NCBI RefSeq assembly: GCF_902497855.1
Contig: NZ_CABVHU010000001.1
Location: 814,595-878,594 of the forward strand
Origin: Pseudomonas fluorescens
GTDB lineage: Bacteria; Pseudomonadota; Gammaproteobacteria; Pseudomonadales; Pseudomonadaceae
Length of the DNA stretch: 64,000 nt
Direction of reading: 5' to 3'
Below are positions 53,201 to 63,646 of this stretch, in pieces (the stretch's first letter is position 1; the number at the start of each line of letters is the position of its first letter). The notes under the pieces were generated by a model that saw only the letters and a program-made list of their open reading frames with translations, was not told where the DNA came from and searched no databases. The position numbers and the translations under genes were made by a program.

Positions 53201-53221
53201 CCCCCCCGGCGGCGAGGGGGG
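53201..53221. promoter_or_regulatory. C-tract/G-tract motif, copy E
   Basis: CCCCCCC, GGCGGCGA, GGGGGG, 79 bases before the cupin start. Like copy B (read on its reverse strand) it ends CGAGGGGGGAG. Confidence 0.55.
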
Positions 53222-53396
53222 AGCGTCGGTGATGTGAGAAAGTCTATATCACGCTCGTTGGCGTATTAGTGGTGATAAGAATGCGTGCGCAACGGCATCG
53301 AGAGGGATCCTGAGAAGACACGCTTCGCTCCCGCTTAATCTTGTAAATCTTCCCGTCGAAAGCTAAATGAGTGCAGGGCAGGGAATGGCTGCTTTT

Positions 53397-53581
53397 GGCC
53401 GACTCTGTTGAAAAAGTCGGCTTCGGTTTCCACGGCAGAAACGTACGTGTCTGAGATTGAAATCCGTGTTTTGCGCAGAAGGTTCAGGGATCAGATTTGA
53501 CGTAGCAGCGTGCAAAAAAAGCGTTCTCACGATCGATGCATGGGTAGTCAGGCCGGGTCGATTTTTTCAACACAATCGGCC
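53397..53581. mobile_element. 185-bp MITE-like element
   Basis: The ends are 25-bp imperfect inverted repeats (21 of 25 match): GGCCGACTCTGTTGAAAAAG on the left and a mirrored copy ending CAACACAATCGGCC on the right. The CTGTTGAAAAA core is like IS5/IS1182-type ends. There is no transposase. It abuts GGCTGCTTTTGGCCGA, the same hairpin-repeat arm that the other MITE splits. Confidence 0.6.
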
Positions 53582-53645
53582 GTGTGCGGCCAGTCGCAGC
53601 TCACCGCAAAGCCGCGTATTTTGCTGCCTTAGCAGTTATTACCAA

Positions 53646-53702
53646 GGGATTAGAAATCCCCCGCTCGTAAGGGCGTGCCGGTTCGATTCCGACTTTGGGC
53701 AC
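53646..53702 (+). tRNA. Decayed 3' tRNA-Leu fragment (second att-like copy)
   Basis: This shares an identical 38-base core (53654-53691) with the fragment at 28986-29023: end of the anticodon stem, variable arm and most of the T arm. The anticodon loop has changed (GATTAGAAATC), the acceptor end reads TTTGGGCACA, and the 5' half is absent, so it is a pseudo-tRNA. It lies in the same orientation as the first copy. Bases 53704-53890 hold nothing else recognisable. Confidence 0.7.
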
Positions 53703-53890
53703 ATACATATCAAGGGCTTGCGTGAGAATTCACATGCAGACCCTTCGTGTTTTTGTTCCGCAATTTTTGACATGTTCCGCAATTCACTTCGTTGACGAGA
53801 CTTTTCCATTGGAAGAATCGGTGAACCAATAGTGCTGGGCAGGGGACGAACGGTGGGTGCCTGTCGCTCGCTGGAATGAACTGCCAACGG

Positions 53891-54343
53891 TCACTTACAG
53901 GCAATGGCGACAGCCTTCTCGGCGCGCTTGAGTTGCTGTTTGACGTCGGCCGGTATTCGCTGCTCTTTCAGGCGTTGCTCGAGAAACAGCTGATCGCCCC
54001 GGGATTTCACCTCGGCATCCGAAGCAGCGACCTGCGCTTGAACCGTGGCGGCGTGCGCCTCGATGACCGCCTCGACCTCTTGCTCGTTTTTGGCGGTATC
54101 GAGCGCGCGAACCAGCTTGCCGACCTCTGCCTTCTCGGCCTCGGCATAACCGTCGACCGAGAGTCCTGCGGCCAGCGCCCGCGCCTGGATTTCCAGGGCT
54201 TTCACACGCTGCCGGGCAATCTTGCATTGCTCATCCCGCTCAGGGTTCTCGTTGGCTTCCCAGGTGCTTAATCCAAAAGTCACGGCACCAATAATCGCCA
54301 AGGTGGCGGCGGCACCCAGTAATTTGCCTTTCACATTGCGCAA
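53891..54343 (-). CDS. Membrane-anchored helical hypothetical protein
   Basis: This 150-aa protein has an N-terminal membrane helix (about 8-26, KLLGAAATLAIIGAVTFGL) followed by a long charged helical region (IARQRVKALEIQARALAAG, KLVRALDTAKNEQEVEAVI). It has one Cys near each end of the exported part (QCKIA and IACK). It is downstream of a 63-aa gene by five bases, so the two form an operon. No function is known. Confidence 0.75.
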   Translation of the reverse strand: MRNVKGKLLGAAATLAIIGAVTFGLSTWEANENPERDEQCKIARQRVKALEIQARALAAGLSVDGYAEAEKAEVGKLVRALDTAKNEQEVEAVIEAHAATVQAQVAASDAEVKSRGDQLFLEQRLKEQRIPADVKQQLKRAEKAVAIACK

Positions 54344-54348
54344 CCTCT

Positions 54349-54540
54349 TTATTGATCGCCAGATTTGCGGCGATCGCTCCCTGAAGGATTGCCGACATTC
54401 AGCAGCCTTCTCTCCACCAAGACGTTTTGCAGGGCCTGCCGGGCATCGGGATCCAGTTGATGCTCTCGCTCCTTGAGTTCGAGCAGGATCGGGCTGGACC
54501 AGGCACGATAGGTTTTTTCGGCAGCAGGAATGGAGGTCAT
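54349..54540 (-). CDS. Small hypothetical protein
   Basis: This 63-aa protein (MTSIPAAEKTYRAWSSPILL, then LDPDARQALQNVLVERRLL) is helical with no membrane segment. A GGAG box lies upstream of its ATG. It is probably co-transcribed with the membrane-anchored gene that follows. No family is recognised. Confidence 0.65.
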   Translation of the reverse strand: MTSIPAAEKTYRAWSSPILLELKEREHQLDPDARQALQNVLVERRLLNVGNPSGSDRRKSGDQ

Positions 54541-54809
54541 CTATCTCTCCTTGATTGGACGCTGTTTAGAAAGGAAGACGCTTGATGCGCTAGGAATCCT
54601 AGTTGAGGAAGCTGATTGTTGCCAACAAATTGACACGATAGCGCACCCTTGCTGACGGCGACGCTATAGCGCTAATAATCAAATAATATAGTGCGCAGTT
54701 TTGATTTATCTAACCTTAAGCGCTGCGGTGCCAAAACAGGCAGAGCAGTGAGGTGTGGCTGGTCGATCAAACGAAAAAGACCACCAATAACAAGTTCAGT
54801 GTGCGTTAG

Positions 54810-55238
54810 TCACTGTTTCTGTTTCCAGTCGCCACCGCCGTTTTCGCAGTCGACCTTCGATTGCCCGATGTGGTCAGCCGCGTAGTAATAAGTAATGATC
54901 CGGGCATCTTTCGGGATGTTCAGTGATTTGCTGTTCTTGTCCTTGCTGACGGACTGAGGGTTGGCCAGGGATTCGGGCGTCACGGTGCCCTGGCACGTGG
55001 CCTGGTACAGGTCGTCGCACTGCGCCACTTTTTTCTTGGTGCTGGTCAGCATCTCCTTGCTCTCGTTGCTGCAGGACCAGTCGATGGCGTCCACCGGCAT
55101 GCCTTTGTATTCATAGCAGGTGTGGGTCTCGACCACGGGCACGGAAGGGCTCTGGGATCGGGTCAGGACGTCGCACCCCTGGGCCATCGTCAGGGTAGGG
55201 CTCAGGCAGGCAAGCACAAGCACAAGTCTACTGTTCAT
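54810..55238 (-). CDS. Exported Cys-rich hypothetical protein
   Basis: This 142-aa protein has a signal peptide (MNSRLVLVLACLSPTLTMAQ) and six cysteines after it (GCDVL, HTCYEY, WSCSN, QCDDL, ATCQG, DCENGG), fitting periplasmic disulfides. The end YYYAADHIGQSKVDCENGGG recalls small secreted proteins of Pseudomonas. An AGGA box precedes the ATG. Function is unknown. Confidence 0.75.
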   Translation of the reverse strand: MNSRLVLVLACLSPTLTMAQGCDVLTRSQSPSVPVVETHTCYEYKGMPVDAIDWSCSNESKEMLTSTKKKVAQCDDLYQATCQGTVTPESLANPQSVSKDKNSKSLNIPKDARIITYYYAADHIGQSKVDCENGGGDWKQKQ

Positions 55239-55349
55239 CAGGATTTCCTCTCCAGTAGCGCCCTGCCTACAAGGTCAGGGACCTATACCTTTCGAACCAT
55301 GACGAACAGCCTTGTTCCATCCGGTTATCCGTTGAGCGCTTCGCAGGGG

Positions 55350-55383
55350 GGCGGCCGGGCGAAATGAATGCAACCCGGCCGCC
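55350..55383. repeat. Perfect 10-bp inverted repeat
   Basis: GGCGGCCGGG and CCCGGCCGCC flank a 14-base loop, just past the 3' end of the 94-aa gene. No T run follows on either strand, so it may act in mRNA stability rather than simple termination. Confidence 0.55.
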
Positions 55384-55394
55384 TGACCGCTTAG

Positions 55395-55679
55395 TTAAAC
55401 GAATGGTTGGCCGGTAAAACCCCGAGGCAAGCGTTGCCGTCCGGCCATGGCGGCGAGCCGCTCGGTCCAGGCCGCGCGCCAGTCGTTGGCAGTGGGGGTG
55501 ACTTTGGGTTTGCGTGAGGCGCGGCGAGCAGCATTGCGCTGGTCTTTGCGTGCTTGCTTGAACGCGTCGGTGTTGCGACAGCTTCTGCATTTCACGCGGT
55601 TCAGTTCGCGGGTCGAGGTGAGATTGCTGCCTTTGTGACCGCAGGCCAGATGCCCGCCGATTTTGAAGTGGGTGACCAT
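55395..55679 (-). CDS. Small basic protein with a Cys-rich knuckle
   Basis: This 94-aa protein starts MVTHFKIGGHLACGHKGSNL and has CGH and CRSCR (residues about 12-14 and 29-33), a spacing like a zinc knuckle. A strongly basic helix follows (DAFKQARKDQRNAARRASRK). It may bind nucleic acid. The ATG at 55679 has an AGGAG box; the longer reading upstream lacks one. Confidence 0.65.
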   Translation of the reverse strand: MVTHFKIGGHLACGHKGSNLTSTRELNRVKCRSCRNTDAFKQARKDQRNAARRASRKPKVTPTANDWRAAWTERLAAMAGRQRLPRGFTGQPFV

Positions 55680-55853
55680 CAGACGTCTCCTTCGCGACGT
55701 GTGATCGTTTGACCTCCCGCAGGTGACGACGTTCGGCGACCGGGCTGCGGGCAAAAAAAAGGCTCGCGTGCGGGCGGGCCAAGGGTGCTTCAAAAGGAGT
55801 GAGGCCACTGTAGAGGGTGAAGTGTGAAAGCGATGTGAAAGGAAACATCAGGC

Positions 55854-55880
55854 AAAAAAACCCCGACGCGAGGTCGGGTT
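55854..55880 (-). terminator. Terminator on the minus strand
   Basis: In the minus direction CCCGAC and GTCGGG pair around CTCGC and are followed by a run of seven T. It ends the transcript of the 76-aa gene at 55989-56219. Confidence 0.75.
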
Positions 55881-55988
55881 GACGGGTGTAGCGCAAAGCG
55901 CTCAGGCAAGGACGCATACGGTAACTGGTCGTTGCCGTTCATGCGTCCTGAATCAGGCCGTGCTCTCGAATCCGGTGTCCAGGTCGAA

Positions 55989-56219
55989 TCATCTGAACCG
56001 CGGCAGAGGCGGGTCGACAGGTTTGAGCGAAGACAGCGTGTTGCGGATCAGTGGCGTGTCCTTCTCGATGTCATTCAGGCGATCACGAATTCTGAGCGCC
56101 GTAGGGTGCCCGCCCTGATGATCGACCCAGTCGGCGATTTCCTTGCACGCCGCAGCCAGGCGAGCCTGACGGGAGTCAAGCAGGGTGAGCAGGGTGGTGA
56201 TGGACTCTTTCTCGGACAT
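55989..56219 (-). CDS. Small helical protein, relative of the prophage 69-aa protein
   Basis: This 76-aa protein (MSEKESITTLLTLLDSRQAR, then EIADWVDHQGGHPTALRIRD) is all-helical. The ATG at 56219 has a GGAGG box 8 bases upstream. It aligns over about 48 residues with the prophage protein at 27052-27261. The family is unnamed and of unknown function. Confidence 0.7.
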   Translation of the reverse strand: MSEKESITTLLTLLDSRQARLAAACKEIADWVDHQGGHPTALRIRDRLNDIEKDTPLIRNTLSSLKPVDPPLPRFR

Positions 56220-56418
56220 GGCAAACACCTCCGTTGAAGAAACCTTGTCAGTGGCAGCAAAAAGCCCGCTGGGCGCGAGCTTTCAACCGATTGGGTGGCT
56301 GATCCTTCAGCTTTTTTCAGTATAGACCCGGACTGTCCAGAACAAGCATAGAAGCCATTTGCGATCATGCAAAAAATCAACGCTCAGTTCGTCGGTTGAA
56401 GCGCCGGTGCGCCGCACG

Positions 56419-57456
56419 TCAGGGGTTGTCGGCGGCGGCGATCATTTTCTCGAGAAAAGTCGCCAGTCCGGCTTCCTCGGCCCTGAGTCCTTTGCGTGTT
56501 CGCGGGCGCGGCAACTCGGCCAGGGCCCCCAGGAGAAACCCGTCGAGCACCGCCGGGTGGATGTAGCACTTGCGGCAGACCGCCGGGGTGTTTCCCAGTT
56601 GCCGGGCGACGTTCTTCACCATCTCCACCACGTGGCGCTTGGCGTCCGACTCCGGCTCCCATTGCAACCGGCGCAATACCGACAACGCCAGGACGCTGCC
56701 AGCCCAGGTGCGGTAATCCTTGGCGGTGAAGTCGGCGCCGGTCAGGGTTTGCAGGTAGGCGTTGACGTCGGAAGAGCTGATGCTGTGCCGCTCGCCATGC
56801 TCATCCAGATACTGGAACAGGTTTTGCCCGGGGATTTCCTGGCAGCGCTTGATGATCCGCGCCAGACGCCGGTCTTTCACGGTGATCTGGTGTTCGACGC
56901 CGCTTTTACCGCGGAACTGGAACAGGATCGCACTGCCATTGACCTCGACGTGACGGCTGCGCAGGGTGGTCAGGCCGTAGGAGCGGTTATCCCGCGCGTA
57001 CTGCGTATTGCCGACCCGGATCAAGGTCGCATCGAGCAAGGTAATGACCGTGGCCATGACTTTGTCCCGGCTGAAACCCGGTGCTGCCAGCAACGTTTCC
57101 AGCTGCCGGCGCAGCTTGGGCAAGGCGCGTCCGAAGTCGCGCAGGCGCGAGTATTTGTCGGCATCGCGCACTTCCCGCCAGCGCGGGTGATAACGGTATT
57201 GCTTGCGACCCCGGGCATCGCGCCCGGTGGCTTGCAGGTGGCCGCGCGGGTCGGCGCAGATCCACACATCGGTGTAGGCCGGGGGCACGGCGAGGGCGTT
57301 GATGCGCTGGATTTCGTCCGGGTCGGTGATGCGCTGGCCCGCGGGATCGAAGTAGCAGAACTTGCCGCGCAGTTTCTTGCGGGTGATGCCGGGCAGGGTG
57401 TCATCGACGTAATGCAAATCAGGCGGCAGCACGCCGGGCGATACTATATCGGACAT
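56419..57456 (-). CDS. DNA topoisomerase IB
   Basis: This 345-aa enzyme relaxes DNA supercoils by cutting one strand through a 3'-phosphotyrosine. The N-terminal domain (DLHYVDDTLPGITRKKLRGK) and catalytic domain with RVGNTQYARDNRSYGLTTLR near residues 155-180 match bacterial/viral-type TopIB. The likely nucleophile is Tyr298 in KCYIHPAV. Length is normal. It is monocistronic, with 84 bases to modC. Confidence 0.93.
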   Translation of the reverse strand: MSDIVSPGVLPPDLHYVDDTLPGITRKKLRGKFCYFDPAGQRITDPDEIQRINALAVPPAYTDVWICADPRGHLQATGRDARGRKQYRYHPRWREVRDADKYSRLRDFGRALPKLRRQLETLLAAPGFSRDKVMATVITLLDATLIRVGNTQYARDNRSYGLTTLRSRHVEVNGSAILFQFRGKSGVEHQITVKDRRLARIIKRCQEIPGQNLFQYLDEHGERHSISSSDVNAYLQTLTGADFTAKDYRTWAGSVLALSVLRRLQWEPESDAKRHVVEMVKNVARQLGNTPAVCRKCYIHPAVLDGFLLGALAELPRPRTRKGLRAEEAGLATFLEKMIAAADNP

Positions 57457-57540
57457 GGCGGTAGTCCTTGCAACGAATCAGGGGCCGTTATTGCGATTGA
57501 CCGCAGGCCTTTGCAGTGGTGCCAGCCAGTTTTAGCCAGG

Positions 57541-58620
57541 CTATGCCAGCACGGCCACCGCCTTGATCTGGGCCCAGAGTTGCTGGCCGGGGTGCACGCT
57601 CAGCTGGTCCCTGGAGTAGCGGGTGATTCGCGCCAGCAGCGGCGTGCCGGCGGCGTCCAGGCGGATCAGCACGTGAGCGGCATTGTCGGCGCCCATCTCA
57701 CTGATCACGGTGACCGGCAGGCGATTGAGGATGCTGCTCTGCTCGATGCTGTGCAGGCTCAAGCTGACATCCCGCGCCTGGACTTTGCAGCGCAGCGCCT
57801 GGCCAGCGTCCATCGGCGTGTGCGCCACGCGAATGTTCAGGGCGGTGCCTGGCAACTGCAGGGTCAGGAGTTGATAGTCGCGATCATAGGCACTGACATG
57901 CCCCTCGATCACCACGCCCGCGTCATCGCCCAGCGCCAGGGGCAGGTCGAGCCGGGCCAGGGTTTCGCCGATCGGCCCGCTGGCCAGCGCCTTGCCGTTA
58001 CTGAGCAGGACGATGTGATCGGCCAACCGCGCGACTTCGTCCTGGGAGTGGCTGACGTACAGCACCGGGATATCCAGTTCATCGTGCAGCCTTTGCAGGT
58101 AGGGCAAGATTTCGCCCTTGCGCTGGCTGTCGAGCGCCGCCAGCGGTTCGTCCATCAGCAGCAGTTTCGGGCTGGTGAGCAGGGCGCGGGCGATGCCGAC
58201 CCGTTGCCGTTCACCGCCCGACAGGTGCTGCGGATGGCGATCCAGCAGATGGCCGATCCCGAGCAGTTCGGTGGCGTGGGTCATATCGACCCGGCGTTGC
58301 TGTTTCGGGATTCGCTTGAGGCCGAATTCCAGGTTGGCCAGCACCGACAGATGGGGAAACAGGCTGGCTTCCTGGAAGACATAACCCAGTGCGCGCTTGT
58401 GCGGCGGGACGAAAACCTGCTGGTCGCTGTCCTGCCAGACTTCATCGTTGACCTGGACAAATCCCTGTTCGGCCCGTTCCAGGCCGGCAATGCAGCGCAG
58501 GCAAGTGGTCTTGCCCGAGCCGGAGTGACCGTAAAGCGCGGTGACGCCACGACCGGGCAATTGCAGGTCGACATTCAGGGCGAACCCCGAATACTTCAAT
58601 TTCAGGCGCATATGAATCAT
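57541..58620 (-). CDS. modC: Molybdate ABC transporter ATP-binding protein
   Basis: This 359-aa ATPase powers molybdate import. It has Walker [10 protein letters not shown] at 31-39, Q-loop FQEAS near 82, signature LSGGE at 133-137 and Walker [12 protein letters not shown] near 153-163. A C-terminal Mop/TOBE domain (about 290-355) binds oxyanion and sets it apart from other import ATPases. The ATG at 58620 follows the modB stop by three bases, with a GGAG box inside modB. Confidence 0.95.
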   Translation of the reverse strand: MIHMRLKLKYSGFALNVDLQLPGRGVTALYGHSGSGKTTCLRCIAGLERAEQGFVQVNDEVWQDSDQQVFVPPHKRALGYVFQEASLFPHLSVLANLEFGLKRIPKQQRRVDMTHATELLGIGHLLDRHPQHLSGGERQRVGIARALLTSPKLLLMDEPLAALDSQRKGEILPYLQRLHDELDIPVLYVSHSQDEVARLADHIVLLSNGKALASGPIGETLARLDLPLALGDDAGVVIEGHVSAYDRDYQLLTLQLPGTALNIRVAHTPMDAGQALRCKVQARDVSLSLHSIEQSSILNRLPVTVISEMGADNAAHVLIRLDAAGTPLLARITRYSRDQLSVHPGQQLWAQIKAVAVLA

Positions 58621-58623
58621 CGA

Positions 58624-59304
58624 TCAGCTCCAGCCCGCTTTGGTTTTGCGGCTGGAGTAGAGCGCCAGCAACACGGCAAACGAGAACACCAGCATCGCCC
58701 CGGCCAGCCAATGGGCCTGGGCGTATTCCATGGCCTCGACGTGGTCGTAGATCTGCACCGACACTACCCGGGTCTTGTCGGGAATATTGCCGCCGATCAT
58801 CAGCACCACGCCGAACTCGCCGACGGTGTGGGCGAAACCGAGGATGGCCGCCGTGATGAAACCCGGCCGGGCCAGGGGCAGGATCACACTGAAAAAAGTG
58901 TCCCAGGGATTGGCGCGCAAGGTCGCGGCCACTTCCAGGGGGCGGGTGCCGATGGCGGAAAATGCGTTTTGCAGCGGCTGGACCACGAATGGCATCGAGT
59001 ACAGCACCGAGCCGATCACCAGCCCTGCAAAACTGAAGGTGAGCGTGCCGAGCCCCAGGGATTGGGTGAACTGGCCGACAAACCCGTGGGGGCCGAGCGC
59101 AAGCAACAAATAAAAGCCAATGACCGTAGGCGGCAGCACCAGGGGCAGGGCGACGATCGCCCCGACCGGGCCGCGCAGCCAGGATCGGGTGCGCGACAGC
59201 CACAGCGCAATCGGCGTGCCGATGATCAGCAAAATGACCGTGGTCAGGGACGCCAGTTTCAGGGTCAGCCAGATGGCGGAAAAGTCGGCACTCGATAGGG
59301 TCAT
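58624..59304 (-). CDS. modB: Molybdate ABC transporter permease
   Basis: This 226-aa inner-membrane protein has about five helices and the permease EAA-type loop ([22 protein letters not shown]) near residues 125-146, which contacts ModC. The N-terminus ([20 protein letters not shown]) is typical of ModB. It begins directly after the modA stop, so modABC is one transcription unit. Confidence 0.95.
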   Translation of the reverse strand: MTLSSADFSAIWLTLKLASLTTVILLIIGTPIALWLSRTRSWLRGPVGAIVALPLVLPPTVIGFYLLLALGPHGFVGQFTQSLGLGTLTFSFAGLVIGSVLYSMPFVVQPLQNAFSAIGTRPLEVAATLRANPWDTFFSVILPLARPGFITAAILGFAHTVGEFGVVLMIGGNIPDKTRVVSVQIYDHVEAMEYAQAHWLAGAMLVFSFAVLLALYSSRKTKAGWS

Positions 59305-61287
<1,983 letters not shown>

Positions 61288-61315
61288 GCCGCATCGGAGA
61301 ATCGGGGAAAGGTTT

Positions 61316-62380
61316 TTAGCGGTTAATCAATCTTGCCAGTCCTTCATCCGCCAGCTTGCGGGTCAACTGCGCCGTGGTGAGTTCAACCCCCAAGGTAAAC
61401 GCCTGCCCGGCCCACAGGTTGCTGAAGTCCGCTTCCCCCTTGGCCCGCAACGGCATCAGCGCGCCACCTGCCAGCGGGAAGGCCGGCGCTTTATCGCTCA
61501 TCGGTCCGAGTTCGCGCATGACCCGATTGAGAATGCCCCGTGCCGGGCGACCGGTGAAAATATTGGTCACGGCGGTCTCGCTCGCCCTGGCCGTGCGCAG
61601 GGCCTTATGGTGGGAGGCACTGACCTTGGCCTCTGGCGTGAACAAATACGCGGTGCCCACTTGCACCGCCGACGCTCCCAGCACAAACGCCGCCGCGACG
61701 CCCCGCGCATCGGTTATGCCGCCAGCGGCGATGACCGGCACTTTCACGGCATCGACGATTTGCGGCACCAGGGCGAAGAGGCCGACCTGGCTGCTCAGGT
61801 CGTCGCTGAGGAACATCCCGCGATGACCGCCCGCTTCATACCCCATGGCGATGATCGCATCGCAACCTTGCTGCTCGAGCCAGAGGGCTTCTTCGACGGT
61901 GGTGGCCGAAGACAGCACTTTGGCCCCGGTCGCTTTCACTCGATCCAGCAAGGATTTTTCCGGCAGGCCGAAGTGAAAACTCACGACTTCGGGCCGCAGC
62001 GCTTCGATCACTTCGCAGGCCGCGTGATCGAACGGCGCGCGGTTGGACACCGGTGTCGGCGCGTCAAAGTCTGCGCCCAGTTCGCGGTAGTAAGGCGCCA
62101 GCAGATTTTTCCAGTCCCGGGCGCGTTGCTCATCGGCCGCCGGTGGCTGATGGCAGAAGAAGTTGACGTTGATCGGTCGCTGGCTGTGCTGGCGAATCGT
62201 CTTCAGTTCTTCGCGCAACTGCTCGACGCTCAGCATGGCGGCGGGCATCGAGCCCAGTCCGCCGGCATTGCTTGCCGCGATCACCATGGCCGAGGTCGTG
62301 GCGCCCGCCATGGGCGCCTGGATGATCGGCAGTTCGATCCCGAGCAGATCAAGAATGCGGGTATCTGGCCATTGGCTCAT
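61316..62380 (-). CDS. Nitronate monooxygenase-family flavoprotein
   Basis: This 354-aa FMN enzyme matches the nitronate monooxygenase/2-nitropropane dioxygenase family. Visible are ELPIIQAPMAGATTSAMVIA at the N-terminus, the flavin-site region GCDAIIAMGYEAGGHRG near residue 180, and VIAAGGITDARGVAAAFVLG near 215. It oxidises nitronates such as propionate 3-nitronate; the natural substrate here is not shown. It ends at the edge of the REPIN array. Confidence 0.9.
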   Translation of the reverse strand: MSQWPDTRILDLLGIELPIIQAPMAGATTSAMVIAASNAGGLGSMPAAMLSVEQLREELKTIRQHSQRPINVNFFCHQPPAADEQRARDWKNLLAPYYRELGADFDAPTPVSNRAPFDHAACEVIEALRPEVVSFHFGLPEKSLLDRVKATGAKVLSSATTVEEALWLEQQGCDAIIAMGYEAGGHRGMFLSDDLSSQVGLFALVPQIVDAVKVPVIAAGGITDARGVAAAFVLGASAVQVGTAYLFTPEAKVSASHHKALRTARASETAVTNIFTGRPARGILNRVMRELGPMSDKAPAFPLAGGALMPLRAKGEADFSNLWAGQAFTLGVELTTAQLTRKLADEGLARLINR

Positions 62381-62446
62381 TGCAGGACTCTCCGACGTGA
62401 CTACAGGGCAGGGGCGTTAAAACCGCCTGGGGAGGAGGGCGCGCGC

Positions 62447-62488
62447 GTAGGAGCTGTCGCGCGAAACGAGGCTGCGATCTTTTGATCT
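62447..62488. repeat. Single REP-like element
   Basis: GTAGGAGCTGTCGCGCGAAA followed by CGAGGCTGCGATCTTTTGAT is a common intergenic element of Pseudomonas. It lies just past the ada stop and differs from the REPIN array units. Confidence 0.6.
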
Positions 62489-62494
62489 GTTGAT

Positions 62495-63559
62495 CTACAG
62501 CCCTTCCCGCTCCAGCAACTGCCGCTTGCGCTCCACCCCCCAGCGGTACCCCGACAAATTACCATCACTGCGCACCACGCGGTGGCACGGAATCGCCACC
62601 GCCAGGCTGTTCGCGCCACAGGCTTGAGCCACCGCGCGCACGGCTTTCGGCGCGCCGATGCGCTGGGCGATATCGGCGTAGCTGGCGGTGCTGCCGGCCG
62701 GAATCTCCCGCAGCGCTTGCCACACCCGTTCCTGAAACGCCGTGCCACGAACATCCAGCGGCAAGTCCAGGCCGATGGCCGGGGCTTCGATAAAACCGAC
62801 GACCTTGGCAATCAACTGCTCGAACTCGTGATCGGCACCAATCAGGTTAGCCCGCCGAAACTTGTCTTGCAGGTCGCAGACCAGTTGGTGCGGATCATCG
62901 CCGAGCAGGATCGCGCACACCCCCCGTGCACTCTGCGCCACCAGGATCGCGCCCAGGGAACACTGGCCGACGGCAAACCGAATGTCGTTGTTCTGACCGG
63001 CTGCGCGGTAATCGCCCGGTGTCATGCCCAGCAACTGATCCGCCGCTTCGTAAAACCGACTGTTGGAGTTGAAGCCGGCGTCATACAGCGCGTCGGTCAC
63101 CGAGCCGCCATCGGTCAAGCGCTCACGGACCTTGCGGGAACGATGGGCCGTGGCATAACCCTTGGGTGTCAGCCCGGTCACGGTCTTGAACACCCGATGG
63201 AAGTGAAAGCTGCTCAGGCCCGCAGCCTGGGCTAGTTCTCCCAGTGCGGGCAGGTGTTCGGCGGTTTCGATCTGGCGGCAAGCGGCGGCCACCGTCAGGG
63301 CATGTTGTGCGGCGACCTCGCTCTGATCCTTGGCCAGCCGTTTGCTCGGACGGTAACCCGCCGCCTCGGCTTGTGCGGCGGTGTCGAAGAATTCGACATT
63401 CTGCGGTTTCGGCAAGCGTGCCAGGCTGCTGGGGCGACAGTAGATGCCGGTGGTTTTCACCGCATAGACAAACTGCCCGTCGGCGCGCGGATCACGCGCG
63501 ACGACAGCGGCCCAGCGTGGGTCATGTTCGGTGGCGATTGTTGTCGAGTGACTGGTCAT
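62495..63559 (-). CDS. ada: Ada: alkylation-response regulator and O6-methylguanine-DNA methyltransferase, zinc-site variant
   Basis: This 354-aa protein has the three Ada parts. The N-terminal methyl-phosphotriester domain is at 1-80, an AraC-type helix-turn-helix at about 95-185, and a methyltransferase with AIPCHRVV at the end (Cys325). In E. coli the N-domain zinc is held by four Cys (38, 42, 69, 72). Here only the first remains (C41 in GIYCRPSS); the others read Ser45, Ser72 (YRPSKR) and Leu75. The methyltransferase should work, but zinc-dependent activation is doubtful. alkB lies 87 bases upstream on the same strand. Confidence 0.92.
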   Translation of the reverse strand: MTSHSTTIATEHDPRWAAVVARDPRADGQFVYAVKTTGIYCRPSSLARLPKPQNVEFFDTAAQAEAAGYRPSKRLAKDQSEVAAQHALTVAAACRQIETAEHLPALGELAQAAGLSSFHFHRVFKTVTGLTPKGYATAHRSRKVRERLTDGGSVTDALYDAGFNSNSRFYEAADQLLGMTPGDYRAAGQNNDIRFAVGQCSLGAILVAQSARGVCAILLGDDPHQLVCDLQDKFRRANLIGADHEFEQLIAKVVGFIEAPAIGLDLPLDVRGTAFQERVWQALREIPAGSTASYADIAQRIGAPKAVRAVAQACGANSLAVAIPCHRVVRSDGNLSGYRWGVERKRQLLEREGL

Positions 63560-63646
63560 GGCGTCATATCCGTGGGTCCGTTCAATCCAGATTAACCAGC
63601 CGCCGGGGTGGCGGCACTCCGGGTCTTGCGGTCGAATTCGAGGTCG

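Noticed and set aside
56359-59298. A 979-aa plus-strand open frame
   Set aside because: It is antisense to topoisomerase IB, modC and modB, which have full motif sets; long antisense frames are common in GC-rich Pseudomonas DNA.
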